Shown here: positions 48,633 through 48,791 of the stretch, piece by piece
Layout of the letters: each line of letters opens with the position of its first letter
How positions within the stretch are numbered: position 1 is the first letter of the stretch
Assembly (NCBI GenBank): GCA_003568415.1
Contig: PWXV01000248.1
Location: forward strand, 1-48,791
Origin: Ignavibacteriales bacterium
GTDB taxonomy: Bacteria; Bacteroidota; Ignavibacteria; T3Sed10-11
Length of the DNA stretch: 48,791 nt
Direction of reading: 5' to 3'
Position numbers and translations under genes: made by a program
The notes under the pieces: generated by a model
Seen by the model: only the letters and a program-made list of their open reading frames with translations
Database searches by the model: none
What the model was told of the DNA's origin: nothing

Positions 48633-48695
48633 AGCCTGTTTACCCACCGAAGTCCGTGAAACGGACGTAGGTGGGCCTGCGGAGGCAAATGGGCT
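48633..48695. repeat. Branched hairpin structure between broken and intact tRNA-Asn
   Basis: AGCCTGTTT/AAATGGGCT enclosing CCCACC/GGTGGG with GTCCGT/ACGGAC, plus GCCT-GCGG-AGGC. Confidence 0.7.
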
Positions 48696-48711
48696 TAGAA
48701 TTAAAACATAT

Positions 48712-48787
48712 TCCACAGTAGCTCAGTTGGTAGAGCAAGCGGCTGTTAACCGCTGGGTCGCAGGTTCGAGTCCTGCCTGTGGAGCCA
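48712..48787 (+). tRNA. tRNA-Asn (anticodon GTT), CCA encoded
   Basis: TCCACAG/CTGTGGA acceptor; anticodon loop CTGTTAA; T-arm GCAGGTTCGAGTCCTGC. Confidence 0.95.
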
Positions 48788-48791
48788 ACTA

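Noticed and set aside
48513-48716. 67-aa minus-strand ORF over the repeat/tRNA region
   Set aside because: Covers palindromic repeats and fragments of tRNA; not protein-like.

Overview
The window is gene-dense bacterial chromosome, mostly housekeeping genes and mostly on the minus strand. Gene content (SUF operon, LolCDE, MutS, DnaE, SpeB, NfeD/slipin) suggests an FCB-group-like organism, but lineage cannot be fixed from this alone. I support about 43 CDS, three intact tRNAs (Leu-GAG, Lys-TTT, Asn-GTT), several intrinsic terminators, an IscR/Rrf2-type palindrome upstream of sufB, and the programmed +1 frameshift site in prfB. No prophage, transposase or CRISPR array was seen. Main points for a second look: (1) an S-T-A-A ECF transporter plus flavin-reductase operon (35415-38992) joined by four ATGA overlaps, in which the two ATPases have complementary losses (one lacks Walker A Lys, catalytic Glu and H-loop His; the other lacks the LSGGQ signature), leaving one predicted catalytic site; (2) a compact operon (22460-26873) of a B12-binding-like radical SAM protein with a C-terminal CCAEP tail, Nfu, an MDR oxidoreductase and an ATP-grasp ligase; (3) a tRNA-Asn 5' half at 48407-48606 broken into three exact pieces by hairpin-rich insertions, the last break falling at the canonical 37/38 intron position, next to an intact tRNA-Asn; (4) a GNAT gene whose conserved N-terminus seems to need an AUU/AUC start; (5) an unlisted 35-aa ORF between prfB and the Lol permease gene; (6) REP/MITE-like hairpin repeats at both window ends.
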